Origin: Triplophysa rosa | Lineage: Eukaryota; Chordata; Actinopteri; Cypriniformes; Nemacheilidae | DNA length: 64,000 bases | Direction: 5' to 3' | NCBI RefSeq assembly: GCF_024868665.1 | Contig: NC_079899.1 | Span: 2,874,720-2,938,719 of the forward strand | The notes under the pieces: generated by a model | The model's input: only the letters and a program-made list of their open reading frames with translations | Databases searched by the model: none | What the model was told of the DNA's origin: nothing | Program-made: the position numbers and the translations under genes | Shown: in pieces, positions 46,308 to 58,213 of the stretch | Position numbering within the stretch: the first letter of the stretch is position 1 | Layout: each line of letters begins with the position of its first letter

Positions 46308-47417
46308 TGGCGCTTTTCCACTGCATAGTACTGCGCGGTACAGCTCACTTTTGGGGGGTTTTCCACTGGGTACAGTACATAGTTCCTGATACTTTTTTTA
46401 GTACCACCTCGGTTGGGGTTCCAAGAGTACCGTACCGATATCAAAATGTGACGTGTTTACACACAGATCACTGATTGGGCAGAGAGAATCATTACCAGCG
46501 TCATTGGATTTGCAACACATGAATACGCATTTTAATACGTAATATTGGCATTTCGTTATATGCTTCCTGACAGTAAAATAGAGATTGAGACCCTTAACGC
46601 AATGCTAAATGCTACATTAGCTTACCCTCGTACACCGTCGAGCAAACCAAATTATCGTTGTCTGCTCTTTGCTGTAAGATTTCCCAAACTCTCTGGTATT
46701 TTAGCAGTATAATGTTTTGCTGCCATCCAAATCGATATGCTCCATTACTCCTGTGTTGTGCGTGTGTTTGTCGCATTCACAATGATGCTACGGCAGTAGA
46801 GGAGGCACAACCATGACTATAAGTTTATAATCCCCACTAGACATCTGCCCGGTTAACCGAAAATATCTATCACGTGATTTATGCACAACTTGTGAGTGAA
46901 GTACGGTAAAATGCTGCTGCATCTGAAAGCCAGAGGGCGCTCTCGTGCAGAAACTCCAAATACGCACTGCAGAAGAAGACCATAACACACGTAGTTCTAG
47001 GAAATGCCTAATGACATGTTTTTATCACTGTTCCTCAAGCCTCCTCAGGTGTTTTCATGATAATAAAGTATATTTATAATGATCATGTTTGACGGGTGTT
47101 GCTTTTTTAAATACACGTTATAAGCGACTCAAACTCGCACTGCTTTTAGATCGAGCAGCATTTCCTACTGATCCCAGAGCCGTGCTTCACGGACAAGCTA
47201 CGCATCAATAAAATAATCGATACCTTGCATTATCGCAGCCAGCTCGGTTTCAGCAGAATTTAGTGGTAACCGCGGTTAACCGGGCACATGTCTAATCCCC
47301 ACCCACTTTGAAGCGCTATTAAACTGCTGTGGAAAAGCAAAGTGAGCCGAAGTGAAATGAGCTGTACTGAGCCGAGTCGTACTAAACCTGACGGTACCAT
47401 GCAGTGGAAAAGTGCCA
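46308..47417. mobile_element. Harbinger-like element, TGGCGCTTTTCCACTGCA ends
   Basis: The ends TGGCGCTTTTCCACTGCA and TGCAGTGGAAAAGTGCCA are inverted, flanked by a TTA duplication (46,305-46,307 and 47,418-47,420). Inward, GTACTGCGCGGTACAGCTCA pairs with TGAGCTGTACTGAGCC. A 458-bp hAT lies within, leaving 644 bp of its own sequence. No transposase is present. Confidence 0.8.
46837..47294. mobile_element. hAT element nested in the Harbinger-like element
   Basis: The ends TAGACATCTGCCCGGTTAAC and GTTAACCGGGCACATGTCTA are inverted. The 8-bp duplication ATCCCCAC is perfect (46,829-46,836 and 47,295-47,302). At 458 bp it is non-autonomous. It is younger than its host at 46,308-47,417. Confidence 0.9.
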
Positions 47418-47689
47418 TTACATGCTTGCATACATGTATAAATTAAATGCAGATGAGTAAACAACAAATTAAGCATAAACAAAAAGTAGCACAGAACCTG
47501 ATTCCTACACGTTCCATCTTTGATGAGACTTAAATAAGAGCTCATACCTTGGGAACGGTATAACAGTAAATTTTAGTGACTTTAACTTCTTGAGCTTTTC
47601 CAAACATAACCTTGAACCCGCTTTTCGGCCCATGCCTAGTTGCAAAATTCCATGTTCTGTATTCCCAAATTAATATTAATATGTATATT

Positions 47690-47915
47690 CTACTATATAC
47701 TACCCTGTGCAATGTCTCTTATATGTTATTATCCCCCACTTTCTGTAAAATAGTCTTTATTTTATATATGCACAATTTAGAATCTTTTAGACTGTAAATC
47801 GTATTATATTGTATTGTCATTGTGTTGAATGTCTGTACTAGAAGCTTCCAACACCAAAGAAAATTCCTTGTGTGCAAGCACACTTGGCAATAAAGCTCTT
47901 CTGATTCTGATTCTG
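47690..47915 (+). mobile_element. 3' end of a non-LTR retrotransposon, copy 2
   Basis: CAAGCACACTTGGCAATAAAG then CTCTTCTGATTCTGATTCTGA closes a segment that matches the copy at 43,550, including CTAGAAGCTTCCAACACC and AAATTCCTTGTGTG. It is 5' truncated, with no coding part. Confidence 0.75.
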
Positions 47916-48229
47916 AAATAACAACCGCTAAAACTGACAGAAAACCACTAAAACTTTCCTCGTCAAAGGTTTGCATTTGTTGGAAATGCAATTTCCTGAT
48001 CATTATTTATTTTGCGATAACAAACTTCTAGATGTACGTTATCCCTTATATGTTGAAATTCTCATTTTGGATAATCTAGTCAATTGTGCCAGATGCTTTG
48101 CTAATTTAATACAGATAAACAACTAAACAATGAACCAGATTTCCAGATTTTCTTTCCATATGACTTAAGAATCTCTGCTGCATTCAGTTACTACAGTCCA
48201 AAGTGTGTGCTAGTTTATTTGTTATCTGC
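47916..48229. other. Intronic spacer, no feature seen
   Basis: AT-rich unique sequence. Confidence 0.35.
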
Positions 48230-48690
48230 GGTTTATTTATTGTTATAGATGGCGGTTAGGTCCGCGTGTTTAATGCTTTGGAATTGGCTTGCTAAAAGCA
48301 TCTGTTATCTATGAGTTTCACAGAGCAGTCTAGCTCTAGTCTGTGATTTCCAGCCTATGATTTCTCTTTTGTTTTCAATATGTCTGATAACATAGAGAAT
48401 TCTCCCTGCCTTAAATAGCTGTTATTTTCTCCCTGAACGCCCGCTGTGAATATTTCATGTGCCCATCAGCTCTTGCTGTAGGTTGTATTTTTCACACTTT
48501 CTGTCCCCACGTGATAACTTAACAGATGCTGCTGGGCCCATGTTCATGGCCTCAGGAAACAGGCGGACTGAAACAAGCAGCCCATTAGGAAACAACTCAT
48601 AACTCATTCTGCGGCTCTCCAGTCTCTTTAAAACCGTTCTGCAGGGCGGTGTTTTGTAAAACAGATAAGATTTATTTTGAAAAGCAAGAG
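48230..48690. promoter_or_regulatory. Candidate intronic conserved block O
   Basis: A repeat-free 460-bp patch with TTAAATAGCTGTTATTTTC near 48,411 and CCTCAGGAAACAGGC near 48,548. The regulatory suggestion rests on texture alone. Confidence 0.25.
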
Positions 48691-50084
48691 GTGTCAAACA
48701 ATAAAATTGTTCACTTAGAAGGAAAAATAGGTTTTGGGGTGAAGAACTCTGTTTCTGTTAAAGTCTTTAAATCAAAAGCTTTACAATACTTCTTTTCAAA
48801 GTAACATAAGAAATAGATTGGTTGGTTTTCAATAACGGGCTCTGTCCCGTTAGCGGACTGAACCGAAACGATCATCAAAAATGCTCGTGTTTCACTTCAT
48901 AACACTTAAGATTAAAAAGCTACTGTCTTTTGTTGATGTGGATTATGATTTGAGTATGCGTCTAAAAATATCTTAAGTACGTTATGCCCAAATCAGAAAC
49001 TGGGGAACAATGTTATTTTTCACGCAAGTTAGCATTAGCTTTTAAACTCATAGGGTATGCTCGCTAACTTTGTTAGTTATACAACTAGCAACTATCGGCC
49101 AGAAACTAAACATAAAGGAAACTGTTTGTCATCTTTTTCTTTAGTTGTCACAAGTGCATTCATATAAAGGGAGAGGGAACAGTGAGAACGCTCATGTTAT
49201 GTGTCAGGTTTGTTTTCAAGTAAATGCATTTGCTAACGTTTGCCACTGTTAGTACACGCAGGCATCTTTAGATTTATTCGCTCTCAGATTATCTTTACTA
49301 TACACGCTTGGTTTCTCTGTCTGGTAGGTGTAATAGGTGTAGATGTCAGGCCACTTAACTGGAGGTAATCCTTTCAGTTCGTCCCTGGATCCATTGAGTG
49401 AGCACGTACAGGTTGGCCAGGTTCATGGCGTTAAAGTTAACTTTTTCAAAAACAATCGCGGTCCTAGACAGTGAGTGACCTTAAATGTTAAAACTTAATC
49501 AGGTTTTTTTAGTCATTGTCAAAAAGCAAGCAAACAAAATGTGCTACCTAGCATTAGAAATCAGTGGTCAGTGGGATCTTTCTGCCTCCAACTAAGCTCC
49601 GCCCACAAAAACGCGTCACAATGTTTACTAATAGTAAAGGCGTCTATTATCTTTGGCCTTTCCCATTGAGTGCTGGTGTTTGCACCGCACGTTTACTTCC
49701 ATTACAGCAATCACAAGTTTTGCATTACGTTATTTTAAATACTCTGATGCGCAAAACCTCTTCAAGAGGCTTATTTTACTGGCATGTTGATGCACAGTAA
49801 CCCAAAAACTGCTGTGAGCTGCCAGTGTAAATCTTTACATTTATTCAATACACCAGGAATTTATACAAGTTGATTTTTGCTTAAAGATAATAAAATAAGT
49901 CAAGTAAAATAAAGAGAATTTCAGTAAAATAGTTTTTTTTCTTCTTAACTTTTTACTGTTCCTGTCGCATAAACATAGAACAATGAAAAAACACTTTAAT
50001 GTGCCAAGCCATCTGAACCTAACCGAAATCCGTGGGTGAAAAACTGAGGTTTGTATTGAACCGTGGGTGAGCTGTATTGTTGCA
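48691..50084. other. Intronic spacer, no feature seen
   Basis: AT-rich sequence with short frames only. CTAAGCTCCGCCCACAAAAA at 49,592 resembles text inside the hAT copies at 51 and 52 kb but is too short to bound. Confidence 0.35.
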
Positions 50085-50631
50085 CAGGGTTTTTCCTGGC
50101 TCAAAATGAGGCGGAGGTGGTGCCATCCTGATCTTTTATACACACGTAGGCCTACCGTATCTTTAAGTGGCTTAACCAAAGAGACTTTGACATATTAAAC
50201 GTTCTAATAAAATTAGATAAAAATGATAATTATTAAGTTATATAAAACATTACTTTTATTCAACCAAACAGAAATGTTTTTTTAATCAAATAAAGCTTTT
50301 TTATCATTTCAACTAACTTTTCAGCCCACAATAGCCAACTGAATTAACCAGTCTTACTAAATGAGCAAAGCTCATTCACATCTTGCATTCTCTGTGGTTC
50401 ACTTTAAATGATTCAAGGATCTCTTATATTCGCTAGTGACTGAAAAGTTCAATAGTTTAAATGAATCGGTTCAAATGAGTCATTAGTGTGCGAGTCGTTC
50501 TGAACGCAATGTGCGTTCATACTGGCGAACTCACTGTGTACAGTATACGCTGATTCAACGATCCAACTGCACAGTTTAAGACAGTTGTAAGTTGTAAGAC
50601 ATTACAATGATGTACGTCATGTTAATTTAAT
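50085..50631. mobile_element. CAGGGTTTTTCCTG element, 3'-truncated copy
   Basis: It starts CAGGGTTTTTCCTGGCTCAA and follows the copy at 41,458 to ATGTACGTCATGTTAATTTAA. It includes about 110 bp near 50,226-50,337 that the other copy lacks. It then stops where the other continues with GACATTAAACG. A hAT fragment without its own left end follows at once, so a deletion has fused the two. Confidence 0.75.
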
Positions 50632-51511
50632 AAATTATTTTATTAACTATTGCATTTTTTTTTCACTATTGCACAAACTGAATAGTCAAAATGTGCTTTT
50701 CAATAAAATACAATACAACTTATTAATATAAAATTGAGCAAAACAAAGTAAATTCAAACAAAAAATTGAGCCTGTGAATAGCCTATATTAATTAGGCCTA
50801 TAACTGACTGCTAAAAGAATGTAATGTAAGTTACTCTGTACCCCTACAACAAAACACTTCATTAAAAACTGTCATTCCACATTAGGTCTATAAGATAAAA
50901 ATACGAATAAACTAAAACTGTTGGATTATTATAGGCTACATTGCAAAATTATTTGAGAAAAAAACCATCCAATGCAAGCAGTTCTGACTGATGCTGACTG
51001 ACAACCATTTCGGTTCACGTCTCACTTCCAAACTCCGCCCACAAAAGCTAACCGTTCTCTCAGAAGGTGCACTCGTATGCACCGAACATACTTTGACAAG
51101 TTGTTTAGTACAGGGAACTGTGTGCACGCGACCACTGTATGATGTCAAAGGATGTCACGAGTGGCGGGGCTACTGTCAGACAGCCCGCTTCCGTCTGAAG
51201 TAAAGTTACCGACCGGTAAACACGCTTTCATTCGGAAATTTACTTCCGTGCGGCAAGTCCCATGCTGTGTCTTTCTCTGACACTTTAAAATGCTCCACAC
51301 ACACACACACACACGCACACACACTGCCAAAATGTTTGCGGAAGTAATAAAGCACACGCGTCTCTCTCTCTCTCTCTCTCTGTGCTGGTTGCTGCTTGAT
51401 CGTATCACGAGTCATGTTCGGTAAAATTTATTCGGCCACTTCACAAATTCGGCCGAACACCGAACTTGTGTTTTTTGCTATTTTCAGCCGAACATATTCG
51501 GTGCATCCCTA
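50632..51511 (+). mobile_element. hAT element, GGTGCATCCCTA end, 5'-truncated copy
   Basis: The right end TTCGGTGCATCCCTA matches the complete copy at 52,334-53,691. Shared internal text includes AACTCCGCCCACAAAAGCT, ACCGACCGGTAAA and TGTCTTTCTCTGACACTTTA. It preserves the empty site for the solo LTR found in the other copy (GCTTTC once, at 51,224-51,229). A CA run lies at 51,294-51,323 and a CT run at 51,359-51,380. There is no transposase. Confidence 0.8.
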
Positions 51512-52333
51512 CTTTAAGATAAATCTTGTTGTTGTAAGGTTTAGTTAAGCTTGGTTATCGGTCACCTGTAGTGTTACAACCAGTTTTGTTATTACAGACT
51601 TTATTCTATTAAACTTTGTTTGCTTTACACCTGCATGAAGTAAATGCATAAATAGCCTCGGACTTCTTACAACAAAAAGTTTCAAAGCTCGATCTAGTCA
51701 TCTTGGTCAAATACAGGGATTATGACAAGAGTGACTTCTAGAAACACATTCCTCTAATATATCAGGAAATGTAGCTACCTTTCTCAGACCATTGTCCTGT
51801 TTGAAGCTGATAGCCCTTGAACCATGAACTGATCTGAGTGTCATAATTAAAGTGTCAGATGTCCTCTGTCATTACATGGACATAGTGTGTAAAGAGACTC
51901 TGACAAACAGTCAAACCCAGAGGCGAATATCAAGTTAGACGTGAGACTAAGAGGAGATTCACTGAAAAGACAACTCGAGCTGGTTCTTGATTTCCATTCC
52001 AAATGCATGGGAATTCTCTCCACAGCTGTTTTATATTCCTGTCTTAGTTAATTTCTATCATGTGGACAGGATATCTCTCTCTTGCTTCATCCGTAGTCTT
52101 GTACTGTCGGGCTTGACGGGTCGAGCTGTTGCAGAAGGGACATGTCAGATCTGAAACACAGTTGAGGCCACTCGCTTCTGTTTACATCCCTTTTTGACTG
52201 TATTCAAATTGTTGTTTCTTTGGTTGTTGATTACGTTTTGTCCTGAAAGGACCTGAATGCTTTGCCCATGAAGATTTCTTTTTTTTTAGTTATAGTTATG
52301 GGCTTTTTGCCTTTATTATGATAAGATAGTGGA
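51512..52333. other. Unique intronic DNA
   Basis: Unique-looking sequence between two hAT copies. No exon signals or repeat ends are visible. Confidence 0.35.
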
Positions 52334-53691
52334 TAGGGATGCACCGAAATGAAAATTGTTGGCCGAAGCCGAATAAAAATGAAACACTTGGCTGAAGGCC
52401 GAACATGTTTTTTTTACATTTCTTCTATTTATTTAGCCAATTGTTTCACTTTTGCATAAACTGAATGTTCAAAATGTGCTTTTTATATTTTGTCTTGCTT
52501 TTCAATAGAATAAAATATGACTTAAAATATAATTGAGCAAAACAAGTAAATTAAAACAAAAAAATGTAGCCCTTCTTGAGTGAATAGCCTATATTAGGCC
52601 TATAACTGACTGCTGAAAGAATATACTTTACTCTGTGCCCCTACAACAAAACACTTAATTCAAAAGTTTCATTCAACATTATAAGCTAAAAATATGAATA
52701 AACGAAAACTGTTGGATTATTATAGGCTACACTGCAAAATGATTTAAAGAAAAAAACATCAATGCATCATGACTGACGCTGACAGACAACCATTTCAGTT
52801 CCTCCAAACTCCGCCCACAAAAGCTGACTGTTCTCTCAGAAGATGCACTCGTGGGCCGGGATGCACAGACCATACTTTCACAAGTTGTTTAGTTCAGGGA
52901 ACTGTGTGCTCGCAACCACCGTTTGAAGTACACAAGTTACCGACCGGTAAAGATGCTTTCTGTCATGGTTCTGCCCCATATTGTCTTGCTTTTCTTGATC
53001 GTGTGGCAGAGCCTCTTGTTTCATGTGGAGGAGGTAATTTTGGCCCTTATGGCTCGCCATACTCTCTCCAGGTCTCGTCATTGTTCCTGCCCTCTTGTTT
53101 CCTCGTTAGTGCTCGTTATTAGTTCATGCCCCGCACCTGTCCCCTCTTGATTTGATCCCTTATTTAATGCCCCTTTGTTCTCTGTCCTGTGCTGGTTCAT
53201 TGTGTGTCTTATGTGGTGAGTTCCTGTCTTGTCAGTGTAGTTTAGTAATTTTGTATTTAATTCAAGTGTTGTCTTAGTCTGGTTAGGTGTAGTTAGTCCT
53301 TGTCCCTGATGTCATGTTTTATACCCGTGTGCTTTGTTGTTTTACCCCCACATGGGTTTTTGTTTTGTTTATTATTTATTAAAGTTTGTGTTAACCCATT
53401 ACCCGCTGTCTGCACTTGGGTCCTCTGTCCGTGTCTCACCTCCACGTCCATGACAGCTTTCATTCAGAAATTTACTCCCGCATGGCAAGTCCCGTTCTGT
53501 GTCTTTCTCTGACACTTTAAAATGCTCCACACACATCACTGCCGACATGTTTGCTGCATTAATAAAGTGCGCACTCTCTTTCTCTCTCTGCGCTGGTTGC
53601 TGCTTGATCGAATCACACGTCATGTTCGTTAAAATTTATTTGGCCATTTCACTTATTTGTGTTCGGTTGCCAAACATTTGGTGCATCCCTA
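52334..53691 (+). mobile_element. hAT element, TAGGGATGCACCGAAATG ends
   Basis: The left end is TAGGGATGCACCGAAATGAA and the right end is the complementary CATTTGGTGCATCCCTA. The flanks ATAGTGGA and ATAGTGGC form an 8-bp target duplication with one substitution. A solo LTR interrupts it. Without the LTR it is 857 bp and has no transposase, so it is a non-autonomous hAT. Confidence 0.85.
52961..53455 (+). mobile_element. Solo LTR, family 1, copy a
   Basis: It begins TGTCATGGTTCTGCC and ends CCACGTCCATGACA. GCTTTC stands on both sides (52,955-52,960 and 53,456-53,461), but only once in the hAT copy at 50,632-51,511. Inside are CCTTATTTAATGCCC (promoter-like), TTATTTATTAAAGTTTGTG (poly-A region) and GCACTTGGGTCCTC. 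It contains no retroelement genes. Confidence 0.88.
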
Positions 53692-54057
53692 ATAGTGGCG
53701 AGGTGACGGGAAAGTGTTGGGTAGAGAAAGGGGAGCAGGATCGACATAGGACCGCACGAGACCGGAATCGATCTCAGGTCGCTGCGAGCATACTAGCGGT
53801 GAATGTCAGCGCACTAACCACGATTTCTTTTTGAGGTTCAGTGAAATCTCCATTAACACCTCTGTCTTGCTCTGTTGTTCTCCACTTCTTATTTTATTTG
53901 AACAATACAGTGTTGTGTGATGCTAAAGAATGAGTATTATTATCTTTCATTTATTAATCATTAATAAATTAAATTTCAGTTAGTGCTGGGTGATTTACTG
54001 GTTCAAACGGTAAACCGTTGTGAATTATGCAAACAGTAGGAATAAAAAGAGACCGGT
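53692..54057. other. Flank with a lone transposon-like end
   Basis: GTTAGTGCTGGGTGATTTAC at 53,979, then GGTTCAAACGGTAAACCG, resembles a hAT end, but I found no partner. The solo LTR at 54,058 inserted just inside it, so this may be an even older layer. Confidence 0.35.
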
Positions 54058-54764
54058 TGTCATGATTCGCGTTTAGTGTGAGAGAGACGTGGTATTGTTG
54101 GCTAAGGCATACCACGCGCTCTCGGGTCTTGTCTATGTCCCCGCCCTCTCATTTCCTTATTATTGATTGTTAATTAGTTCATGCCCTGCACCTGTTCCCC
54201 TCTTGATTTATCCCCTATTTAATGCCCTTGTGTTTGCTGTCCTGTGCTGGTTCGTTTTGTTTGTGTATTCACTCTCTATCAAAGAGATTTCATAGTCATA
54301 GTTTGTAGAGATCTTGTCTTGCCTTGTAGTTAATGGTATTCGCTGTTTCTTGTACTTTGGATTGTCTTCGTCTTGTCATTAGTAAGTCAGTCTAGTTTAT
54401 GTCAAGTGTTTTGTAGTTAGTCTAGTCAGTGTAGTGTGCCTGTCAAGTCTGTATATATTATTTATCTCTGTCCTTAGTGTTTTACCCCCTTGTGGGTCTT
54501 TGTTTTGTGTTTATTGTTTAAATAAAGTTTTGTTTGCCACTAGGGCTGCGCAAAAATATCGATACATGTAACTATCGCAAAAAAAATTTTAGATAGTGTA
54601 TCGATAGTGATACCTCTACTATAGATATTTTTTTTAATCATGTCATATACATACGGCCAAAAGTAAGTGGAAGTGAGCATGGCGAAAAATATAAGAACGC
54701 TTGGAGCTCTCAGAGCTGATGTGTGGGTGTGCTTTGGTTTTCAAAATAAGTCATGGAGTAATGA

Positions 54765-56307
54765 TGTCACGTTCTCGTGGCGGAAGAACCCAAATGCAGG
54801 CAGGCGTGAAGGGGTTAACAAAACAAGACTTTAATTGTTCAAAACAAAAACCCACGATGGGGTGCAAAACAAAACAGGAACTAAGAACACAGGAAGAAAA
54901 CAAGAAATCAAAACACTTCCCACGTGGGGGCAAAACAGAAACAAAGGTCAACTAATAAACTCACTCTTGGGGAACAGATGAAAGGACAAGGCAAGACGAT
55001 GACGTAGGGCTGTGCCGATAAATGATATCATATCGAATCGCGATAGAATGTATTTCAGAAACGATGATAAGCTATTGGCATTTTGACTCGATATGGATTA
55101 ATCTTACAGTCTAACAGAACGCAGAAATAAACGCAGCAACAGTCAGTCAGCGTGCAGCTTTTATCATGCGCGTCAAAGTACAAAGTCCATTTCATACTGC
55201 ACTTGCCAAAGAAAACTCGACATGAGGAGGAAAACATGACAGAAAGTGGAAACAAAGGTGAAACTAACCTCGAGTTGTCATCACGCGGTTTATCAAGTGT
55301 CTTATTTTTTTTCGCAATCGCCAGTTAAACAAAACAAAATTGAGGCGCAATTGCAAGCGAGTTACTTCGAAACTCAAGCACAAACGTTTTTATATCCATC
55401 GTTAACATATCTGCTAACATGAGCTGGTGCATATGAAACAAACCAGCGCTGCCCTGTAGAGATTAGAGATGTAATGAAGTGAGTTTGTGTGCACATTAAA
55501 ATATTGAACCTTGTATGTAAGATGCTTGCATGATTAAAGAAATGTACTACAGTTTATGTGAGATGTCTTTTTTAAAGACTAAGGTTCACTGAATGCATTG
55601 AATGAATCCCACTACTCGAGCAAGACATTATTGCAGCGTTATGTATGTGCGCAGGTGCTGAGCCAATAGCGGTCGAATGTACACAGTAACAGAGCCCTTT
55701 CATTGGTTGAATGTACTGAATAAACACTCCCTTTACTTAACGAGTCAATTTAGTCAAAATGAGACTGAATGAACTGGTACATGTTGTTTATGGCCTAATA
55801 TCCTCTGTGTTGCAACAGTGCATTCATTTAATTGAATTTTAACTGGTTAAAGGTTAACTTTTGTTAATAAACTGTATTTAAAATAGATTATTTTAAATAC
55901 AGTTTTTTAATTAAATATATATCGAAATAAATATCGTTATCGATCAATATAGAAAAAAACTATCGAGTTTACTTTTTTGCCATATCGCCCAGCCCTACGA
56001 TGACGCGAACAAGAAGCTGCACAACATCACGCACATACACAATCCACGAGCACAGGACAAAGTAACATAAGGGCATTTTAAAGGCAAGACAAAAGAGGGA
56101 TAATGACACAGAGCAGGTGGGAAACATTAGACACGGCAGGGAAGCAATACATGAAACGAGAGGGGCGGGGCCAATGACAAGACACGAGAAAGCACATGAG
56201 ATGTAAAACGTAAACAACTCATGGCTTTCTCACATAAAACCTAAGGGCTCTGTCCCGATCCTGCCACACGACTAGAAGTTCAGAAACAAGAAGGCAGAAC
56301 CGTGACA
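54765..56307 (-). mobile_element. Solo LTR, family 1, copy c (third layer, inverted)
   Basis: On the minus strand it runs from TGTCACGGTTCTGCC to CCACGAGAACGTGACA. AATGA is duplicated (54,760-54,764 and 56,308-56,312). Without the inner hAT it is 542 bp, close to copies a and b, and it shares their LTR text in reverse. Its orientation is opposite to copy b. Confidence 0.88.
55005..55997. mobile_element. hAT element, innermost layer
   Basis: The ends TAGGGCTGTGCCGATAAATG and the complement of CATATCGCCCAGCCCTA are inverted. CGATGACG is perfectly duplicated (54,997-55,004 and 55,998-56,005). Close to the right end is ATCGTTATCGATCAATATAG. At 993 bp it is non-coding, and it is the youngest insertion of the stack. 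Confidence 0.9.
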
Positions 56308-56920
56308 AATGAGTTATATAAAATAATGCTGTTTACAGGCTTCGCAAGTCATGACACAAGTCACTTGGCTACTGCAGTGCATTAGACAAAAAGTTTATTA
56401 AGAAAAGTAACAATGACATTTATTGTGCTTTCACGGATGTGACACCAGCACATTTACAGCACGGATGAAGCAGGGGTTTTATACTGCCCATGTTCATTGT
56501 TTTAACTGTAATGCACCACAACAGCCAAGTGACTTGCGTGAGCCACCTTATTCCCCTGTGCTACCCACTTGAGGGGCGCAACCCACAGTTTGAGAACCCA
56601 AACCTCTGATCTAAAGGTCCATGCATCGCACATCATGGCCACTCTGCAGAGGTAAGGGATGTTTTTACACTTATCCTTACAGAAAACCCCCAGTGGTGTA
56701 CAGCATGTTGTATTTCTAGCTCTACTTTTTACATTTTCTATTTAAAGTATTGTAATATATCGCAAATGTGTATCGTATCGAAATACATAGCAACATATTA
56801 TATCGTGACCCATCTATCGTGATATGTATCATATCGGGAGGCACTTGCCAATACACAGCTCTATTTGCCACCGTCGCTGTTCTGCAATTGAGTTCTTCTG
56901 TCCGCGGTCATGACACCGGT

Positions 56921-57976
56921 AGGTTGTTAAGCAACATAAAAGTCAGACGTGTCTTCTCTACAGCGCTAGATTACGGGCTTTTTAGCCTTGTTTGTATTTG
57001 TTTACAGCGTTATTTGCAGCTCACAGCACAGAGCAGCGAGAGTCACTTGAAGACAGTGAAACAGCAAAATCATTGACAAGACGATGGGGAGGCAAAGAGA
57101 ATGCTTGTTGATAAAAGTTTATGATATAATATGAGCAACATGTACATTTTTGGTGTTTTCAATACAAAAAACCTGTTCATAAGTTTATTTTGCTGATTCG
57201 GTTTACATTGGTTTATTTTTTACATTAAGAACACTTGAGGGTTTTAGTTTGATTATAATATTGATTATTTTTAATTTGCCACTGGAATCATTATATTATT
57301 CATGTTCAGTATTTGCCAGTTATACACTCTGTATGCATTTATTCAGTTCTGACCACAAATAAGTTGATTTTAGATCTTTTTTTAAACTTAGACAGACAAA
57401 AGTCACATTTAAATTGAACCTAGAAAGATGCTTGTATATCATAACTGCAATGTTGTTATTGCATGATTAACTGTGCTGAGAAATAAAAACACCATCATAT
57501 GTGTCTTCTGGGCTTTAATTTAAATGAACATAATGATCAAACCATTTCAAACAAAGCTTTTGTTGCGTCGCATCCAGGGAAATCATTTCTACTTATTATG
57601 GATCCTAGTCTTTAATTCGCGCCGCTCTCGGAGCAGGGCGAGCGTTTTCAATCCATTCCCATGGAAGTTGAGCTTGCGTGGCGCTCGCACAGCAGAGACC
57701 ACTACCAGACAGACAAGTCAGACAAGCATAAGAGATTTTACCGTCAGACACTGACAGACAGAAATGTGACCGGGCAGAGGAGATGAAGCTTTGCCTCACG
57801 CTAATAATTCTTTTAAATGTTTACTGTATTTTCAAAAACTGAAATTAGCTCAAATTTGACAGTTCAGTGTTGTTACAGTTAATGACTGAACACAAGAAAT
57901 GGGTTTGGATTAAGACAATCAAGCAGTAATGTTTTTTTTACAGCACTGTCTTTTTGCCTTATTGTCTACTTGTTAT
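56921..57976. other. Intronic spacer
   Basis: AT-rich, with a GC-richer patch at 57,605-57,780. Open frames of 60-100 codons show no domain. No bounded element is visible. Confidence 0.35.
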
Positions 57977-58213
57977 TCAGTGATCGAAGATGATGGAAAT
58001 TAACTTTAGCACCATCACATTCACGTCTGACATGCTGTCAGAGGCACCCATCTCTATTTCAACATGTTCATGTAAACTCCGGTTTCCTGTTTGTGTGAGG
58101 ATGTTTCTGGGTCTCTCTGTAATGAGTTTAAAGGTTTTCCAGGGTAGCAGGAAGACGGTCGACACAATGAGAGTTGAAATGTAGAGCATGTGAGACGCTG
58201 TGATAAGAGACAC
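57977..58213 (-). other. Possible membrane-segment reading frame, unproven
   Basis: On the minus strand a frame reads a hydrophobic stretch (MLYISTLIVSTVFLLPW), then a charged tail (KTFKLITERPRN) and a stop at 57,977. A plausible acceptor (CTCTTATCACAG) lies at its start. This looks like a last exon with a transmembrane segment and short cytoplasmic tail. However, a stop lies just upstream in the frame, I recognise no family, and a second open frame overlaps it. It may be a pseudo-exon or chance. Confidence 0.2.

Larger units (their letters stand above)
54541..56863 (+). mobile_element. hAT element, second layer of the nest
   Basis: TAGGGCTGCGCAAAAATATC and the complement of TTGCCAATACACAGCTCTA are the ends. 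TTTGCCAC is perfectly duplicated (54,533-54,540 and 56,864-56,871). ATCGATAC and CGTATCG phrases lie next to the ends. Without the LTR inside it is 775 bp and non-coding. Confidence 0.88.
54058..56915 (+). mobile_element. Solo LTR, family 1, copy b (outermost of four nested insertions)
   Basis: It starts TGTCATGATTCGCG and ends CGGTCATGACA, flanked by CCGGT at 54,053-54,057 and 56,916-56,920. Its text follows copy a (CCTATTTAATGCCCTTG, GTCCTGTGCTGGTTCG, AAATAAAGTTTTG). A 2,323-bp hAT with its 8-bp duplication splits it near the 3' end. The LTR's own length is 527 bp. Confidence 0.88.

Noticed and set aside
51294..51380. CA and CT runs as a possible CRISPR or regulatory array
   Set aside because: They are simple dinucleotide microsatellites inside a hAT element.
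56570..56605. Charlie-like hAT end (CAGTTTGAGAACCC)
   Set aside because: It is a single short match inside another hAT with no partner or duplication.
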